Under the pieces are notes generated by a model, which saw only the letters and a program-made list of their open reading frames with translations, did not search any database and had not been told where the DNA came from. Source: JAMPXD01 sp041481895 (GTDB taxonomy: Bacteria; Desulfobacterota; Desulfuromonadia; Geobacterales; Geobacteraceae). From it: a stretch of DNA of 15,340 nt. Shown here piece after piece: positions 12,529-15,340 of this stretch (its first letter is position 1; the number at the start of each line of letters is the position of its first letter). The stretch covers positions 1-15,340 of the forward strand of contig JBGPCQ010000064.1 in NCBI GenBank assembly GCA_041481895.1, read 5' to 3'. A program made the translations under genes and the position numbers.

Positions 12529-14315
12529 GTCATCTGCTCCTCTTTGATTACGGGTATCGCCAGGGTAACGGTTGTGCCGGAGCCAGTGATCGAGTCAAAG
12601 TAAAGATGGCCGCCATGCTCTTTGATTATACCGTCGGATACCGACAAACCAAGACCGGTCCCTCCGCTCTCCCGCTTGGTGGTGAAAAAGGGATCCGTCA
12701 GGCGTGACAGATTCTCGGGGGCAATGCCGACCCCTTCGTCTCGGACCACGAGGATGACGCTCGCGGTAGTGCGATTGTACCGGGTGCTGATCGAAATCCC
12801 ACTGTTCGCATTCGGCAGGGCCTGACAGGCGTTGAGAATAAGGTTTACCACCACTTGCTCGATCCGCTGGCTGTTGCCCCGAACAGGCGGTATCCCCTCG
12901 CCATAATCGACGTGCAGACGGTTTGTCGCCTTGCGGATCGTCGGATCAGCAAGGCGCAGCGCCGTCTGGACAACCGTATTGAGATCAATGTGCTCTTTGT
13001 CGGCCACATCATCTCGCCGGGCAAAATCTTTCAGATCGTTGACAATCCGCTTGATACGCTTCGCCCCATCCTGCATCTCGTCCAGGATTCTGGGGATCTC
13101 ATCGCGCATTTCGTTATAAGGGATTCCGCCTATGGTGAAATCACCATGCGTTGCGTAATACTCTTCGAGGATGCGCTCCGTATCGCTGTGGGCCCTTTTC
13201 AGGATCGGCACGTCAAGAAGGATCAAACCGGTCGGGTTGTTGATTTCGTGGGCAACTCCTGAAACCAGGACTCCCAATGCGGCTAACTTATCGGCCTGGA
13301 CCAGCTGTTGTTGGTTAAGGCGCAACTCCTCTTCGGCATGTTTGCGTTCGGCGACCTCGCGCGTCAGATCGGCAGTACGCACGGCAACCTGCCGGTGCAG
13401 TGTGCGTGACCAGAGGGCAAATCCTCCCAGCAGCGCCACCAGCGGGACAACCACTACTGCACCGTACTTGGCAATGGTTCGCCAATTGACATGCTCCGGC
13501 TCCAACACGCCGAGCCATTTGTTGTAAATCAGATCATACTGGCCGGTCTTCCTGAGAATGGCCAGGCCCTCGTTGAACCGGGACAGCAGTTCAGCGTTCC
13601 CTTTCTTTACGGCATAGCAGTAGCGTAGGGTCGCCACATTCCGCACGGCCGGAAAGAGGTTGTTCAGCTTCAGTTCGCGAATGATGTACATCCCCGGCAC
13701 GATGGCGACGATGGCATAATCAGTTTTCCCTGAAGCCAAGAGACGCAGGGCATCCGCCGGAGTTGGCGTAAGCTGGAGTCTACCGGTAAAACCTTCCCGT
13801 ATCAGCATGTCGTGCATGATCCCGCCCCGGTGAACGGCAACCGATTTCCCAGCCAATTCACCGAGAGAGTTTACCATTGGTGAGTCACGACGGGCGAATA
13901 CTGCATGGTTGACCATGGCATGAGGCAGGGAAAATTCGACTTCTTTGGCTCGTTCTTCCGAAAATGACATTCCTTCCAGAACATCAACCTGACCACCCTG
14001 CAAAGCGGAACGCATCTCTGACCAGCCGCCGAGCCTGAACTCGACCTTCATCCCCATGATCTCGGCAATGGCCTTGGTAAGTTCGACGTTAAATCCTGCC
14101 GGTTGGCCGTTCTTGTCGATGAACTCATAGGGGGGATAATCCCGGTCACCACCGACGACAATAGTCTGGTGCACACCTTGCACTGGAAGGTCAGCTGATC
14201 CAGCTTCACCGGCAAGGAGAACAATTGAGAGCAGCCCCATAATGGAAAGGTGGAAACATCTTTCCGCTAAGCGGCGCATTCCAAGTCGATTTGAAATAAA
14301 GTGGTGAACGTGCAC
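12525..14315 (-). CDS. Sensor histidine kinase with periplasmic solute-binding (SBP_bac_3) domain
   Basis: The 596-residue protein has a basic N terminus and a hydrophobic segment (about 24-36), then a periplasmic family-3 solute-binding domain (about 52-268) with YPPYEF (60-65) and GMSFSEERAKEVEFSLP (115-131). One membrane span (about 283-303) and a coiled coil (305-345) lead to the kinase core: H356 in VAHEINNP, N box NLILNACQAL (491-500), G1 DEGVGI (526-531), F box DPFFTTK (541-547) and G2 GGTGLGLSVS (551-560). It should autophosphorylate on ligand binding and signal to the overlapping regulator. R122 matches the Arg that holds the ligand carboxylate in amino-acid binders, but A204 seems to replace their ammonium-binding Asp. 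The GTG start at 14315 has AGGG and AGGA upstream; ATG 14279 is a possible alternative. Confidence 0.92.
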   Translation of the reverse strand: MHVHHFISNRLGMRRLAERCFHLSIMGLLSIVLLAGEAGSADLPVQGVHQTIVVGGDRDYPPYEFIDKNGQPAGFNVELTKAIAEIMGMKVEFRLGGWSEMRSALQGGQVDVLEGMSFSEERAKEVEFSLPHAMVNHAVFARRDSPMVNSLGELAGKSVAVHRGGIMHDMLIREGFTGRLQLTPTPADALRLLASGKTDYAIVAIVPGMYIIRELKLNNLFPAVRNVATLRYCYAVKKGNAELLSRFNEGLAILRKTGQYDLIYNKWLGVLEPEHVNWRTIAKYGAVVVVPLVALLGGFALWSRTLHRQVAVRTADLTREVAERKHAEEELRLNQQQLVQADKLAALGVLVSGVAHEINNPTGLILLDVPILKRAHSDTERILEEYYATHGDFTIGGIPYNEMRDEIPRILDEMQDGAKRIKRIVNDLKDFARRDDVADKEHIDLNTVVQTALRLADPTIRKATNRLHVDYGEGIPPVRGNSQRIEQVVVNLILNACQALPNANSGISISTRYNRTTASVILVVRDEGVGIAPENLSRLTDPFFTTKRESGGTGLGLSVSDGIIKEHGGHLYFDSITGSGTTVTLAIPVIKEEQMT

Positions 14316-14351
14316 GAGTCCTACCCTGTGTCAAAACTGCAACTTCTCACA

Positions 14352-14380
14352 AGCATACCCTACAATTGTCGTCATGTCAC
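14352..14380 (-). promoter_or_regulatory. Sigma-70-type promoter candidate for the kinase/regulator operon
   Basis: On the minus strand GTGACA (14375-14380) and TATGCT (14352-14357) are separated by 17 bases, 37 bases ahead of the kinase start. The -10 box is only a partial match. A large dyad lies immediately upstream. Confidence 0.4.
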
Positions 14381-14386
14381 CAGACC

Positions 14387-14421
14387 GTCTCCCCAATATC
14401 TGGACCAGTTTTAGGGGAGAC
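14387..14421. promoter_or_regulatory. 35-base nested dyad, probable operator
   Basis: Outer arms GTCTCCCC (14387-14394) and GGGGAGAC (14414-14421) and an inner palindrome CTGGACCAG (14400-14408) share one centre at 14404. Only the 5-base A/T spacers are imperfect. No U-run follows on either strand, so a terminator is unlikely. It ends 6 bases from the candidate -35 box of the kinase operon, which suits binding by a dimeric or tetrameric regulator. Confidence 0.55.
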
Positions 14422-14452
14422 AGTGAGCGGGAAAACTGCACTCATCGCAGGA

Positions 14453-14485
14453 AAGCCCCACAAGCAAGGCGCGCTCATGGGGCTT
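14453..14485 (-). terminator. Hairpin after the upstream activator gene
   Basis: AAGCCCCA (14453-14460) pairs perfectly with TGGGGCTT (14478-14485) across a 17-base loop, about 34 bases past the activator stop. On the minus strand only TTTCC follows, so termination may be weak. Confidence 0.55.
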
Positions 14486-14518
14486 ATTCTTTGCTAAGCG
14501 TATAATATTGAAAGGTTT

Positions 14519-15340
14519 TTATTCCTTATTTTCCCGACCCCGACGGCGATAGCTGATGCCGAGCTTGCCCAGGCGCGAACGTAGCGTGCTTGGGTTGATC
14601 CCCAACATCTCAGCCGCACCTCCGGGACCATCGATCTTCCCCTTGGCCAATGTAAGTACCTCGGTGATATGCACTGCGTTTGCCTCGTCCAGGTTGAGCG
14701 GGTAGAGTGAACGGCCGTTACCGGCGACCGGCGGCATGTTCTTTTGTTCCGGGCCCGGCAGAATTGTGCTGAAGGTTAACGGCCCGCCACGATGGAGGAT
14801 GAGCTCACGCTCGACCAGGTTCTCCAGCTCCCGGACGTTGCCGGGCCAGTCGTATTCCATGAGCCGCTGCAGTGCCCCCGGTGCGATTGACGGGGGTACC
14901 CCGATTCCGAGGTCCCTGCTCCTGACCGTCACGAGGTGGCGGGTAAGGGCCGGTACGTCCTCCTTTCTCTGCCGTACCGGCGGCACCATGATGGGAAAGC
15001 CGCTCAAACGGTACCAGAGATCCTCGCGGAAGCTTCCTTCTACCACCATACTTTGCAGGTTACGGTGTGTTGCCGCGATCACCCGTATGTCGACTGGGAT
15101 CGGGCGCTTCCCGCCTACTCTCTCCACTTCGCGGTTTTGCAGCACCCGGAGAAGCCGTACCTGCGCGTTCGGCGGGAGCTCACCGATTTCATCCAGGAAG
15201 ATGGTCCCGCCATCGGCCCGCTCGAAGCGCCCCCGGCTCTCGGTCACCGCCCCTGTAAAAGCCCCTCTCTCATGACCGAAGAGCTCGCTGTCGATCAGGT
15301 TTTCCGGCAACGCGCCGCAATTCACCGTGATGAAAGGTCC
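14519..15340 (-). CDS. Sigma-54-dependent transcriptional activator, C-terminal part
   Basis: The frame is open to the right edge, so the gene starts outside the window; the GTG at 15325 is internal. The 273 visible residues hold most of an AAA+ sigma-54 activation domain, including the GAFTGA loop (visible residues 26-31), Walker B GTIFLDEIGEL (45-55), an ATHRNL stretch, and YDWPGNVRELENLVERELIL. A C-terminal Fis-type helix-turn-helix GGAAEMLGINPSTLRSRLGKLGI (240-262) ends in a basic tail. Walker A and the N-terminal sensory domain lie outside, so its signal is unknown. The ending resembles the FhlA/NifA-like group rather than the NtrC-type regulator next door. It is followed by a hairpin and then the kinase operon, so it is probably a separate unit, perhaps a regulator of its neighbours. 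Confidence 0.93.
   Translation of the reverse strand, partial: GPFITVNCGALPENLIDSELFGHERGAFTGAVTESRGRFERADGGTIFLDEIGELPPNAQVRLLRVLQNREVERVGGKRPIPVDIRVIAATHRNLQSMVVEGSFREDLWYRLSGFPIMVPPVRQRKEDVPALTRHLVTVRSRDLGIGVPPSIAPGALQRLMEYDWPGNVRELENLVERELILHRGGPLTFSTILPGPEQKNMPPVAGNGRSLYPLNLDEANAVHITEVLTLAKGKIDGPGGAAEMLGINPSTLRSRLGKLGISYRRRGRENKE

Noticed and set aside
14326..14331. Perfect TTGACA on the minus strand just ahead of the kinase start
   Set aside because: There is no -10 box at 16-18 bases, and the start point would fall inside the coding region; the pair at 14352-14380 fits better.
1..15340. CRISPR array, toxin-antitoxin, phage-defence or biosynthetic cluster
   Set aside because: No regularly spaced repeats, small paired genes, or nuclease, helicase or synthase genes beyond those listed were seen on either strand.

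Overview
The window looks like chromosome from a Geobacter-like member of the Desulfuromonadales (Geobacteraceae). This rests on gene content and protein similarity recalled from memory, not on a database search. Pointers are an mglB-mglA pair close to the Myxococcus proteins, a one-polypeptide pyruvate:ferredoxin oxidoreductase, a dnaX-ybaB-recR cluster, a DcuB-type C4-dicarboxylate carrier, and several sigma-54 (NtrC-type) activators. Apart from the partial first gene, every protein gene lies on the minus strand, so transcription runs right to left.

Layout. 1-420: 3' part of a DUF3108 gene on the plus strand, ending at a hairpin terminator shared with the convergent mglA. 504-1737: mglB then mglA (Roadblock regulator and Ras-like polarity GTPase), with a good sigma-70-type promoter ahead of mglB. 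1838-5485: nifJ with a strong terminator. 5571-8443: recR, ybaB and dnaX, a DNA-maintenance cluster, preceded by the 4.5S SRP RNA gene at 8527-8638. 8639-9461: a gene-poor patch with a decayed group II intron 3' end, a direct repeat, several dyads and a short coding-like fragment; it looks like a scar of mobile DNA. 9462-14421: a regulated transport module, namely a sensor kinase with a periplasmic solute-binding domain, an NtrC-type response regulator overlapping it by 4 bases, then a DcuB-type carrier with its own sigma-54 promoter. 14519-15340: the C-terminal part of another sigma-54 activator, cut by the window edge.

The right-hand third reads as one circuit. The kinase would bind a small carboxylate outside the membrane and phosphorylate the regulator. 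The regulator would bind repeated dyads between its own stop codon and the carrier gene and, helped by a consensus IHF site, activate the sigma-54 promoter of the carrier. The kinase ligand pocket appears to have lost the acidic residue that holds the amino group in amino-acid binders, which would fit a dicarboxylate ligand.

I did not find a clearly undescribed system. The most useful leads are the regulatory architecture at 10912-11118, the 35-base dyad at 14387-14421, an A9 slippage site followed almost at once by a stop near the end of dnaX, and a Gly-to-Val change in the dnaX Walker A loop.
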